A DNA stretch of 22,247 nt from JADJLQ01 sp964405735 (GCA_964405735.1 CAYOPD010000066.1:1-22247), one strand, 5' to 3'. Positions 15,375 to 22,147 are shown, numbered from the stretch's first letter. Program-made: numbers and translations. Notes: generated by a model not told the origin, from the letters alone.

Positions 15375-16759
15375 TATCTTCCGATGAAAGTTATTTTTTT
15401 GGTCTGAACTTTCTGGTTTCCAGTAAAAACGTCCATGAGGATGACCTCTTTTCTTTCCAGGATGGACGATTTGGGTTTCTTGATAAAAAACAATTCTTCG
15501 ACACCCTGACCGCTGTGCAGGGAATCCACCTGCCTGCCCGCATAGACCAATTCGGCATCGGAGCTTTTCAACCTCAGGTGATAATCGCGGGTAATGCCTG
15601 ATTTGTTGATGATTTTCATTCTGTAAAGGTTGCTTATGGTTCCATCCGCATTTTCCTGCAATACCTGGCCGGGGACCCGAAGTACCGTGGTATCAAACAT
15701 GGACCGGTCTGCCAGGAGGAAGCTCATGATGCCCAACAGGGCGATCAGGACAGCGCTGTATGCCTTGACCCGGTAGGTCAACCTGAGTTTCTCTCCGTTG
15801 CGGATTTGGTTTTCACTGGCGTATCGGATCAGGTTTTCAGGCCGGCCCGTATTCCGCATCATCATATTGCAGGCATCGATGCAGGCCGTGCAATTGGTGC
15901 ATTCCATCTGGGTGCCGTTGCGGATGTCAATGCCGGTGGGGCAAACTTTGACGCAAAGGTCACAATCGATGCAGTCTCCGGCGTCTTCTGCCCGGTTCCG
16001 GCTGACCCTGGCCCTGGGCTCTCCCCTTACATAATCATAGGCCACCACGATTGAATTTTTATCCAGCAGGACACTTTGCAATCTGCCGTAAGGACAAATG
16101 ACGGTGCATACCAACTCGCGTACGAAAGCGAATACGAGGTAAAAAACAAAAGCAAAGGCCAGGAGGGCGATAAATCCCACCAGGTGCTTCGTCACCGGTT
16201 CTGTGACAATGCCGATCAGGGCGTCTATCCCGATGATATATGCGAGAAATACATTGGAAATCAGGAAGGAAATGATAAAAAAGATCAGGTGCTTCAGGCC
16301 CTTCCGTACATACCATTCCGTAGTCCAGGGTTGTTTGTTCCGCATCATTTGTTTGTTGGCGGGACCTTCGAGCCAGTATTCGATTTTGCGGAAAACCAGT
16401 TCCATAAAAATGGTCTGCGGACAGATCCAGCCACAAAAAATACGGCCAAAGATCAGGGTAAACACAATGATAAAAAGCAACATGGTGAGCATGGCCAGGC
16501 CAAAAAGGATAAAATCCTGTGGAAGGAAGATCTTGCCGAAAAAAATGAATTTCCCTTCCACCACATTAAGGAGAAAAAGGGACTCTCCGTGTATTTTTAT
16601 AAAGGGAATGGCCACAAGGAGCACCAGATAAATATAACTGAGCCAGGTGCGCCAGGCGTAGAGTTTGCCTTTTGGCTGGAGCGCATAAATCCACTCCCTC
16701 TTCCCGGCCTTGTTTGCTGTGGTGATCTGGTCTTTAAAGTCCGTGGTTTCCTTTGACAA
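15371..16759 (-). CDS. ccoG: Cytochrome oxidase accessory protein CcoG/FixG, 2x[4Fe-4S]
   Basis: A 462-residue membrane ferredoxin of the CcoG/FixG family. Membrane segments lie near 40-55, 85-105, 158-178, 193-215 and 330-350. The polyferredoxin core has two clusters: Cys263, 266, 269, 273 (CIDCDLCVKVCP) and Cys287, 290, 293, 297 (CTNCTACIDAC). The membrane motifs GWICPQ and VICPYG, typical of NapH/NosR/CcoG, are present. The C-terminal 100 residues form an Ig-like periplasmic domain. CcoG has been shown in proteobacteria to reduce Cu(II) during cbb3 assembly. It is 22 bases after the Gre-like gene and overlaps ccoH by four bases. Confidence 0.95.
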   Translation of the reverse strand: MSKETTDFKDQITTANKAGKREWIYALQPKGKLYAWRTWLSYIYLVLLVAIPFIKIHGESLFLLNVVEGKFIFFGKIFLPQDFILFGLAMLTMLLFIIVFTLIFGRIFCGWICPQTIFMELVFRKIEYWLEGPANKQMMRNKQPWTTEWYVRKGLKHLIFFIISFLISNVFLAYIIGIDALIGIVTEPVTKHLVGFIALLAFAFVFYLVFAFVRELVCTVICPYGRLQSVLLDKNSIVVAYDYVRGEPRARVSRNRAEDAGDCIDCDLCVKVCPTGIDIRNGTQMECTNCTACIDACNMMMRNTGRPENLIRYASENQIRNGEKLRLTYRVKAYSAVLIALLGIMSFLLADRSMFDTTVLRVPGQVLQENADGTISNLYRMKIINKSGITRDYHLRLKSSDAELVYAGRQVDSLHSGQGVEELFFIKKPKSSILERKEVILMDVFTGNQKVQTKKITFIGRY

Positions 16760-16781
16760 TGCTGTTTCTGTTTAAATTACT

Positions 16782-17231
16782 TCAGCTGATGCTTCTGATG
16801 ACCAGGCGGGTGTCGCCAAAATCGAAAGAATCACCTGCCTTTTTGGATTCAAGCTGGCCTACGATTTCCGAGTCCGGGGAAACCCCGATCAATTGCCTTC
16901 CTCCGGGCAAGGTGATGGACTTCATGGGTATCCCGATAAAAAACAGGATTTCATCGGTCACCACGAGGGCTCCGGGCATCACCCGGTCGGCCTCCACTCC
17001 GGCCAGGTTGTTCAGTTTGTACAAATCGTTTTCCGCGTTCACCAGCAGGGTCCGGTAATGGGAAAGCATTTCAATGGACGTGCTTTGAAAGGAGGTGTCT
17101 TCCGGATCGATCACTTCCCCTTCCGGCAGGTCCGCTTCATGTTCCAGGTTTTGTATCGTGGCATTCAACTCACGGATCAAAGCTTCCTGACGGGTGAGTA
17201 TTTGATCGATGATGTGCTTTTTGTCAGTCAT
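16782..17231 (-). CDS. GreA/GreB C-terminal domain protein
   Basis: A 149-residue soluble protein resembling transcription elongation factors of the Gre family. The N-terminal 65 residues form a helical hairpin with an acidic turn (EADLPEGEVIDPEDTS, 31-46). The C-terminal half has the FKBP-like Gre fold signature: IGVSPDSEIVGQLESKKAGD, then FDFGDTRLVIRSI. GreA/GreB bind RNA polymerase through the C-domain and push an acidic hairpin tip into the secondary channel. Here the tip is acidic but does not match GreA's exact sequence. Bacteroidota relatives are sometimes mislabelled as 3-oxoacyl-ACP synthase. Lying between ccoP (33 bases) and ccoG (22 bases), it is part of the oxidase operon. Whether it cleaves paused RNA is unknown. 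Confidence 0.75.
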   Translation of the reverse strand: MTDKKHIIDQILTRQEALIRELNATIQNLEHEADLPEGEVIDPEDTSFQSTSIEMLSHYRTLLVNAENDLYKLNNLAGVEADRVMPGALVVTDEILFFIGIPMKSITLPGGRQLIGVSPDSEIVGQLESKKAGDSFDFGDTRLVIRSIS

Positions 17232-17264
17232 GGTCGTTTTGATTTAACTCATGTACGAATCGGA

Positions 17265-18422
17265 TTATTTTGTCGCCGCCGTATCCGGTATGGCTGTCGC
17301 AGTCTCTTCCACATACAATTCGCCCTGTTTTTCCTTTGCATTGGCCGGATTGGTGCCGTGCAGGGATTTGACGTAGGAGGCCAGTTCTGCGATTTGAACC
17401 GGCGAGAAATCATCTTTCCAGCTTTTCATGCCCTTCTCCGGAACGCCGTACTTGATCGTATAAAATATATCCTTGACCGAACCTTTGTGAATCCAGTAAT
17501 CATCCGTCAGGTTTGGGCCGACCACGTTGCCTTCTCCGTTTACCCCATGACAAACGGCACAATTGACCTTAAAAGCCATCGCCCCTTTGGCTACGCTCTC
17601 GGGGCCCAGCATGGTCACATTATTTTCATCGATGGCGCTGGCGGTTGTCTTCAGGTACCTGGATTGTGTGATTTCGGCCCTTTCGTTTTCCTGGGCCAGT
17701 TCAATCAATTGACCTGGAAGGGACTTGCTTACAAACATGCGGTAGAGATAAATAGCCCCGAAAAGAATGGTGATGTAAAACGCATAGGTCCACCAGGCCG
17801 GCGTCTTATTGTCCAGTTCACGGATACCATCGTAATTGTGGTTCAGGTCAAGGTCTGCCTCTCTTTCGATGGCCACGGTCTGGTTGAGCCGCTGAAACAG
17901 GGATGGCTTTTGAACCCTTTCAACGGCCGGTTTCATTTTTTGAATACCGACAAACTGAAACAAGGTCCTCACTAGGAACAACATGATCAGTAATTCGAGC
18001 AGAATGGCGGCGATCAGCAGGTAAATGTCGAGTGGGACGGCGTTGGCCGCGCCGGAAAGCCCAGACTGTCCGGCAGCGGTTGAAGAAAACAACATAAGAA
18101 TGAACAGGCTGGACGATTTGGCCAGTCCCGTTGCATGGTTGTCCAGGTTCCCGGCAAAGTTTTGTGCCCGGGCACGGGCGACGACGAGGACCGAGTTGGC
18201 CATAGCCAAAAGGACCACCAGCAGGACAGCCGCCAGTCCAACCAGGATCCACCGGGTGAGGTTAAAGGCATCATAAGTTGTGGACTCTGGTACGGCCTCA
18301 ACCATGGTTTGCGAGGCAAGGCCCTGCACGCCCGAGATTCCGGCAAAAAAAATGGCAAAAACCAATATAAAACGGATCAATTTATCCTTCAGCATTAAGC
18401 ATTTCATATAACTGATTTTCAT
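17265..18422 (-). CDS. ccoP: cbb3 oxidase subunit III (CcoP), one-haem type with N-terminal extension
   Basis: A 385-residue membrane-anchored c-type cytochrome that delivers electrons to the oxidase. The CcoP anchor is clear at residues 195-230: NHNYDGIRELDNKTPAWW followed by a membrane helix. Only one haem c site is present (CAVCH, 288-292; Met332 as likely axial ligand), where classical CcoP has two. Residues 1-160 are an extension with three or four hydrophobic segments (about 15-33, 58-78, 105-113, 131-158), unlike the short N-terminus of proteobacterial CcoP. The ATG at 18422 overlaps the ccoQ stop as ATGA; internal Mets at codons 6 and 10 are alternatives. The one-haem form is common in Bacteroidota. 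Confidence 0.9.
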   Translation of the reverse strand: MKISYMKCLMLKDKLIRFILVFAIFFAGISGVQGLASQTMVEAVPESTTYDAFNLTRWILVGLAAVLLVVLLAMANSVLVVARARAQNFAGNLDNHATGLAKSSSLFILMLFSSTAAGQSGLSGAANAVPLDIYLLIAAILLELLIMLFLVRTLFQFVGIQKMKPAVERVQKPSLFQRLNQTVAIEREADLDLNHNYDGIRELDNKTPAWWTYAFYITILFGAIYLYRMFVSKSLPGQLIELAQENERAEITQSRYLKTTASAIDENNVTMLGPESVAKGAMAFKVNCAVCHGVNGEGNVVGPNLTDDYWIHKGSVKDIFYTIKYGVPEKGMKSWKDDFSPVQIAELASYVKSLHGTNPANAKEKQGELYVEETATAIPDTAATK

Positions 18423-18577
18423 TTCAAGGGAATATTGGCACGTTCATCCATGTCTTCTTTGCTGATCATGAAGGTATACACGACTACAGAAACGAAGACC
18501 AGGACAAAAAGCACGAGGGTGATCAGGGGATAAATGCTGACATCCTCGATGGATTTGAGATAATTGGAGAATTTCAT
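18419..18577 (-). CDS. ccoQ: cbb3 oxidase subunit CcoQ/FixQ, small membrane protein
   Basis: A 52-residue protein read on the minus strand from ATG at 18577 to TGA at 18419. It begins MKFSNYLKSIEDVS, has one membrane helix (about 16-38) and ends in a charged tail (SKEDMDERANIPLK), the layout of CcoQ/FixQ. CcoQ stabilises the complex and links CcoP to the core. It lies between ccoNO (14 bases) and ccoP (4-base overlap), exactly where CcoQ belongs. Confidence 0.85.
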   Translation of the reverse strand: MKFSNYLKSIEDVSIYPLITLVLFVLVFVSVVVYTFMISKEDMDERANIPLK

Positions 18578-18591
18578 GATGGAGGCTTAAT

Positions 18592-20697
18592 TCATTTTTT
18601 AATATCGGTACCCAGGCGTTGCAGATAAGCGATCATGGCGATGATTTCCCGGTCTGCGCCCACCTCGATTTTGTTTGCCTTGAGGCCGGCAGCGATTTGT
18701 TCGGCCTGTTTTCGGACTTCTTCAATGCTGATTTGGTCATACCCTTCCGGATAAGGGACCCCCAGTTTTTGCATGGCCCTGATTTTGGCCGGTGTGTTGC
18801 GGGTATTGAGCTCCTTATCCAGCAACCACGGATAACGCGGCATTACGGAACCGGGGCTGGTTTCCTGCGGATCACGCATATGGTTGTAATGCCAGCTGTC
18901 GGGATATTTTCCCCCGATACGGTGCAAGTCCGGGCCAGTGCGCTTGCTGCCCCACTGGAAAGGATGATCGTATACAAATTCCCCGGATTTGCTGTATTCC
19001 CCATAACGCATTTCCTCATCCCGGAATGGCCGGATCATCTGGGAATGACAGGTATAACAGCCTTCGCGGACATAGATGTCACGGCCGTGCAATTCCAATG
19101 GGGTATAGGGTTTGACCGAACTGATGGTAGGTACATTGCTCTCCACGAGGAAGGTGGGCACCAGTTCAACGATCCCGCCGATAGCCACCACTACAAAACT
19201 CAGGGCGAGCATTTGCACCGGTTTCCTTTCGATGGCATTGTGCCAGTGTTGATTGACGGGTATGGGCTGGGCCGACAGGGGGAGGGCTTCCGCCGCCTCG
19301 TTATCTGCAAAACTTCCCTTTTTCATGGTTTTGTACAGATTGTAAAGGGCCAGGAAAGAGCCGATCCAGTAAAGGGTGCCACCAATTCCGCGCACGACAT
19401 ACATCGGAATGATATGAGTCACCGTCTCGAGGAACTGGTATTGCAATTGACCACTTTCCGTAAATTTTTTCCACATCAGGGTTTGGGCAAAGCCGGCCCA
19501 ATACATGGGTATAGCATACAGCAGGATGCCGATGGTGGAGATGAGAAAGTGTACATTGGCCAGCTGCCTGGAGTGCAGGGTGGTATTCCACATGCGGGGC
19601 ACCAGGTAATAAAGCATGGCAAAAATCATAAAACCGTTGAAGCCAAGGGCCCCGATATGTACATGGGCTACCGTCCAGTCGGTATAATGGCTGTAGGCAT
19701 TGACATTTTTTAAGGAAAGCATCGGGCCTTCAACCGTGGCCATGCCGTAACAAGTCAGGGAGACCACCAACATTTTCAGAATGGGATCCTCCCGGACCCG
19801 GTCCCAGGCGCCTCTCAGCGTGAACAGGCCGTTGAGCATCCCTCCCCAACTGGGAAGGATGAGCATGATGCTGAATACCGTACCCAGGGCCTGGGCCCAT
19901 TCCGGCAGGGCCGTATATAATAAATGATGGGGGCCGGCCCAGATATAAATGAAGATCAGGGCCCAGAAGTGGATGATGCTCCAGCGATAGGAGTATACCG
20001 GGCGTTCGGCCGCTTTGGGCACGAAATAATACATGAGCCCGAGAAAGGGAGTAGTCAGGAAGAAGGCGACGGCATTGTGCCCGTACCACCACTGAACCAG
20101 GGCATCCTGCACCCCGGCATAAAGGCTGTAACTTTTGAGCCAGGTAAAAGGGATCTCAAAAGAGTTTACGATATGCAGCATGGCCACCGTGACCCAGGTA
20201 CCAATAAAAAACCAGACGGAAACGTAAAGATGCCGCTCCCTTCTTTTAAGAATGGTGCCGACCATGTTGATGCCGAAAACCACCCAGATCAGGGTGATCA
20301 TGATATCCAGGGGCCATTCCAGTTCCGCATATTCCTTGCCTGTGGTGTAGCCCGCTACCAGGGTGATCGCTCCCAAAACGATGATAAGCTGCCAGCCCCA
20401 GAAATGGATCTTGCTGAGCAAGTCGCTGAAAAGGCGGGTTTTTAAAACCCGTTGCAGGATAAAATAAGCCCCACCCATGACTGCATTGCCCACAAATGCG
20501 AATATGACGGCATTGGTGTGTAAGGGCCTCAGCCTGCCAAAACTGGTATAAGGGATACCAAAATTGAGGTCAGGAAAAGCAAGCTGGAAAGCGATTAAAA
20601 CCCCTACCAGCATGCCGATGATGCCCCAGAAAAGGGTGGCAATCCCAAACTGTTTGACAATCTTATTGTCGTAATAAAACTTATCCACGGTACTCAC
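18592..20697 (-). CDS. ccoNO: Fused cbb3 oxidase catalytic subunit and cytochrome c subunit (CcoN-CcoO)
   Basis: One 701-residue chain carries both CcoN and CcoO. CcoN (1-460): low-spin haem ligands His60 (RPLHTNAVIF) and His347, haem b3 ligand His345 (VAHVHIGALG), CuB ligands His207 (WWYGHNAV), His257 and His258 (WAGPHHLLYT), and Tyr251, the tyrosine cross-linked to a CuB histidine in cbb3 enzymes. Glu323 (TVEGPM) is also conserved. CcoO (about 490-701): membrane anchor 495-515, haem c motif CYTCH (547-551) and axial Met619 (GSVMPRYPW). The linker is about 30 residues (460-490). The enzyme reduces oxygen to water with very high affinity and pumps protons. No frameshift or stop separates the parts. 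Confidence 0.97.
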   Translation of the reverse strand: MSTVDKFYYDNKIVKQFGIATLFWGIIGMLVGVLIAFQLAFPDLNFGIPYTSFGRLRPLHTNAVIFAFVGNAVMGGAYFILQRVLKTRLFSDLLSKIHFWGWQLIIVLGAITLVAGYTTGKEYAELEWPLDIMITLIWVVFGINMVGTILKRRERHLYVSVWFFIGTWVTVAMLHIVNSFEIPFTWLKSYSLYAGVQDALVQWWYGHNAVAFFLTTPFLGLMYYFVPKAAERPVYSYRWSIIHFWALIFIYIWAGPHHLLYTALPEWAQALGTVFSIMLILPSWGGMLNGLFTLRGAWDRVREDPILKMLVVSLTCYGMATVEGPMLSLKNVNAYSHYTDWTVAHVHIGALGFNGFMIFAMLYYLVPRMWNTTLHSRQLANVHFLISTIGILLYAIPMYWAGFAQTLMWKKFTESGQLQYQFLETVTHIIPMYVVRGIGGTLYWIGSFLALYNLYKTMKKGSFADNEAAEALPLSAQPIPVNQHWHNAIERKPVQMLALSFVVVAIGGIVELVPTFLVESNVPTISSVKPYTPLELHGRDIYVREGCYTCHSQMIRPFRDEEMRYGEYSKSGEFVYDHPFQWGSKRTGPDLHRIGGKYPDSWHYNHMRDPQETSPGSVMPRYPWLLDKELNTRNTPAKIRAMQKLGVPYPEGYDQISIEEVRKQAEQIAAGLKANKIEVGADREIIAMIAYLQRLGTDIKK

Positions 20698-20702
20698 AAA
20701 AT

Positions 20703-20861
20703 TTAGTTTTTATCAATTGGTTTTTGTTCTTCAAAAAAAATCCGCTCGCCGGGGGAAAAGACATCGTCAAACTGGCCGTCGCGCACACACCACAAATAAG
20801 CCAGCAGGAAGACCAGGGCTACCGAAAGGCTGGCGATGAGCAGGAGGATGATGACGGACAC
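20703..20861 (-). CDS. ccoS: cbb3 oxidase assembly protein CcoS
   Basis: A 52-residue protein read from GTG at 20861 to TAA at 20703. The upstream in-frame TAA leaves no ATG, and the GTG gives MSVIILLLIASLSVALVF, the normal CcoS beginning. One membrane helix is followed by YLWCVRDGQFDD, the conserved CcoS stretch, and a short acidic tail. CcoS is needed to insert haem b and CuB into CcoN. It is five bases before ccoNO and is the first gene of the oxidase run. Confidence 0.87.
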   Translation of the reverse strand: MSVIILLLIASLSVALVFLLAYLWCVRDGQFDDVFSPGERIFFEEQKPIDKN

Positions 20862-20885
20862 AAAGATGTTTTTTAAGGTTTAACA

Positions 20886-20988
20886 TAAAAAAGGCTGTGA
20901 TACCCAACTACAGTGAAAAAGAAACTTCCCTTTGGTGTTGCTTTATATTCTTACTATAGACCTACCAGGAATAGGATATGCACAGCCT
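20886..20988 (-). terminator. Long hairpin with T-run between usp and ccoS
   Basis: On the minus strand AGGCTGTG-C-ATATCC (20974-20988) pairs with GGGTAT-CACAGCCT (20892-20905), fourteen pairs with one bulge, closing a loop of about 68 bases. Six T follow. One pair is G-U on the minus strand and a mismatch on the plus strand, so minus-strand RNA is favoured. It could end the usp transcript or act as an attenuator for the oxidase operon. Confidence 0.4.
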
Positions 20989-21002
20989 GTTCGTTTGTAT
21001 TG

Positions 21003-21476
21003 TTATTTCTTTTTTGACGGTTTGCTTTTATAGATCATGACACCACAAGGGGCATGGCGCAGCACCGACTCGGCTACACTGCCCATGAGAATCCGGTTGA
21101 GCCCTTTCCGGCCATGTGAACCCATGATGATCAGTTCCGCTTTGGTATTTTTGGCCGATTCGAGGATCCCTTCAGCCGGGTCCATCTTGTCGCTGATTTC
21201 CGAGGTGACTTCGACAAAGGGATGATCGGTCCGGATCAGTTCCACCATTGCTTTGATCTTTTTATCCACATCCTTTTTGGTTTTCTCAAACCAGTCGTCC
21301 AGAACGATATTGGACATGCCCGTCAGGGTCCAGTCGTAAAAATTAGGCCGGGGCAGTACATATATGATGTGAAAGGCGGCCGCATATTTTTCAGCTAGCT
21401 GGATGGCGATCTCCAGGGTCTCCTCCGACATATCGGAAAAGTCCACGGGACACAGGATTTTTTTAATGCGTTTCAT
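21003..21476 (-). CDS. Universal stress protein (UspA family), ATP-binding type
   Basis: A 157-residue universal stress protein. The start KKILCPVDFSDMSEETLEIA and the ATP-binding signature G-2x-G-9x-G-S (GSHGRKGLNRILMGS, near 120-134) place it in the ATP-binding UspA branch, with VAESVLRHAPCGVMIY closing the fold. Such proteins bind ATP, form dimers and are induced by energy or oxygen limitation; their exact role varies. Two FNR-like palindromes lie upstream, at 21516-21529 and 21563-21576. It precedes the oxidase operon on the same strand by 141 bases, separated by a long hairpin. A lysine-rich tail follows the domain. Confidence 0.94.
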   Translation of the reverse strand: MKRIKKILCPVDFSDMSEETLEIAIQLAEKYAAAFHIIYVLPRPNFYDWTLTGMSNIVLDDWFEKTKKDVDKKIKAMVELIRTDHPFVEVTSEISDKMDPAEGILESAKNTKAELIIMGSHGRKGLNRILMGSVAESVLRHAPCGVMIYKSKPSKKK

Positions 21477-21515
21477 ACTTTTAATTTTTTGTTAAAGCAG
21501 AACAATATTACAAAT

Positions 21516-21529
21516 TTGATTTTTATCAA
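21516..21529. promoter_or_regulatory. Perfect FNR box upstream of usp (near site)
   Basis: TTGAT-TTTT-ATCAA is the exact FNR/FixK consensus. It is centred 46 bp before the usp start codon. Its distance to a -7-like element is unclear: candidates are CAAATTTG at 21511-21518, overlapping it, or TAATATTG at 21503-21510 on the minus strand. It may act as an activator or a repressor site. Confidence 0.65.
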
Positions 21530-21562
21530 TATGTGTCCGCATGACTACAAAAGGGGGAGAAA

Positions 21563-21576
21563 CTGATTTCAATCAG
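21563..21576. promoter_or_regulatory. Second FNR-like operator upstream of usp (far site)
   Basis: CTGAT-TTCA-ATCAG has the same outer bases as the palindrome at 5375-5388. Its centre is 55 bp from CAAATTTG (21511-21518), a one-mismatch -7 element facing usp. On the plus strand it is followed by a T-run (21579-21585), so it could also be a weak terminator hairpin. Confidence 0.5.
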
Positions 21577-21771
21577 GCTTTTTTTGGTGGTCAGTAGTCT
21601 GTTTCTGGTGGGAATATTTTCGGTTTCCATTTCATGTTGACCTTGTTCCACTTAATAAAACAAACCCTTTAGAATTCGTTGGATCCAACATGATGCTGTC
21701 TGCTTCGATGGTTAGAAATCACTGCCGTTAACGGGAAGCCGTTATGGCACAGGCTTTCAGAACTATTTTGG

Positions 21772-21809
21772 AAAAAAAAGGAGCTACAAAAATAAACTTG
21801 TAACTCCTT
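21772..21809 (-). terminator. Terminator downstream of GIY-YIG gene and tRNA remnant
   Basis: AAGGAG-C-TACAA pairs with TTGTA-A-CTCCTT around an eight-base loop, with one mismatch. On the minus strand the stem is followed by eight T (complement of 21772-21779). It closes the transcript that runs through the GIY-YIG gene and the tRNA-like remnant. Confidence 0.75.
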
Positions 21810-21814
21810 AATAA

Positions 21815-21833
21815 TCAGTCGGGAAGACTGGAT
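21815..21833. repeat. 19-base direct repeat, copy 1 (attachment-site-like)
   Basis: TCAGTCGGGAAGACTGGAT, identical to 22182-22200. The two copies flank the GIY-YIG gene at a distance of 367 bases. One copy is the functional tRNA 3' end. Confidence 0.85.
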
Positions 21834-21894
21834 GCTGACGCTTCGGTCAGCATGATGACATCGCACAGCGATCGTCATCATTCGAACTGGCGGC
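21815..21894 (-). pseudogene. tRNA-Pro 3'-end remnant interrupted by two hairpins
   Basis: Bases 21815-21833 repeat the last 19 bases around the tRNA-Pro 3' end (22182-22200) exactly. After a 48-base insert, 21882-21894 resumes the tRNA T-loop sequence (TCGAAC-TG-GCGGC against TCGAAC-CA-GCGGC). The insert is two hairpins: GCTGAC/GTCAGC (21834-21851) and ATGATGAC-ATCGC paired with GCGAT-C-GTCATCAT (21852-21881). The two substitutions break the T-stem, so it cannot be a working tRNA. The rest of the tRNA is missing. Confidence 0.6.
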
Positions 21895-21895
21895 A

Positions 21896-22147
21896 TTAAG
21901 AGGAATATTTGGAAATAAATGCTTGTAACCTCGCCTTACTCAGGTTTTTAAGCTTTTTTTCAAGTGCAATGGCTTCGGACCTGGATGGCTTTTCAGTATG
22001 CCAAACCAGTTTCCAATCGGTGATTTTTGAAGTAAAATTTTCGTAGCCGGCAAGATGATATTGAAGGCGTCCTGAAAGGTTGTTGGTTTGCCCTATATAA
22101 TATCTGTCGGTTCCGGGGGAATAAAGGATATAGGTGTAGAATCTCAT
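21896..22147 (-). CDS. Small GIY-YIG nuclease domain protein (UvrC/URI-like)
   Basis: An 83-residue single-domain GIY-YIG protein. The core is complete: YTYILYS (residues 5-11) and YYIGQT (16-21) form the name motif, with Arg27 in LSGRLQYH as catalytic arginine, His31, and Glu63 in EAIALEKKLKN as metal-binding glutamate. The active site therefore appears intact. Such mini-nucleases are abundant in Bacteroidota, often next to tRNA or rRNA genes; their function is not known. It sits 38 bases after tRNA-Pro, behind that tRNA's terminator, and ends one base before the tRNA-like remnant, so it lies between two copies of the tRNA 3' end. No other mobility gene accompanies it. Confidence 0.9.
   Translation of the reverse strand: MRFYTYILYSPGTDRYYIGQTNNLSGRLQYHLAGYENFTSKITDWKLVWHTEKPSRSEAIALEKKLKNLSKARLQAFISKYSS

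Larger units (their letters stand above)
21477..21895. other. Intergenic region with operators, hairpins and tRNA remnant
   Basis: No convincing gene is present. From the usp side it holds two FNR-like palindromes. A stretch follows with a perfect 12-base palindrome GTTGGATCCAAC (21678-21689) and a hairpin at 21724-21748 (GCCGTTAACGG against CCGTTATGGC). Next come the nuclease-side terminator and a broken tRNA 3' end. From 21591 to 21677 nothing is recognisable. A 75-codon minus-strand frame crosses the remnant and terminator and is rejected. Confidence 0.6.

Noticed and set aside
16893..19713. Long plus-strand frames of 360 and 364 codons
   Set aside because: Both lie opposite the Gre-like, CcoP and CcoNO genes, which have complete catalytic motifs on the minus strand; the plus-strand products resemble nothing.
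20894..20912. Crp-type site CTGTGATACCCAACTACAG upstream of ccoS
   Set aside because: Only the outer four bases are symmetric and only one half matches; it also lies in the long hairpin arm.
21669..21896. 75-codon minus-strand frame next to the GIY-YIG gene
   Set aside because: It reads through the tRNA remnant, its hairpins and the terminator, and its product has no recognisable feature.
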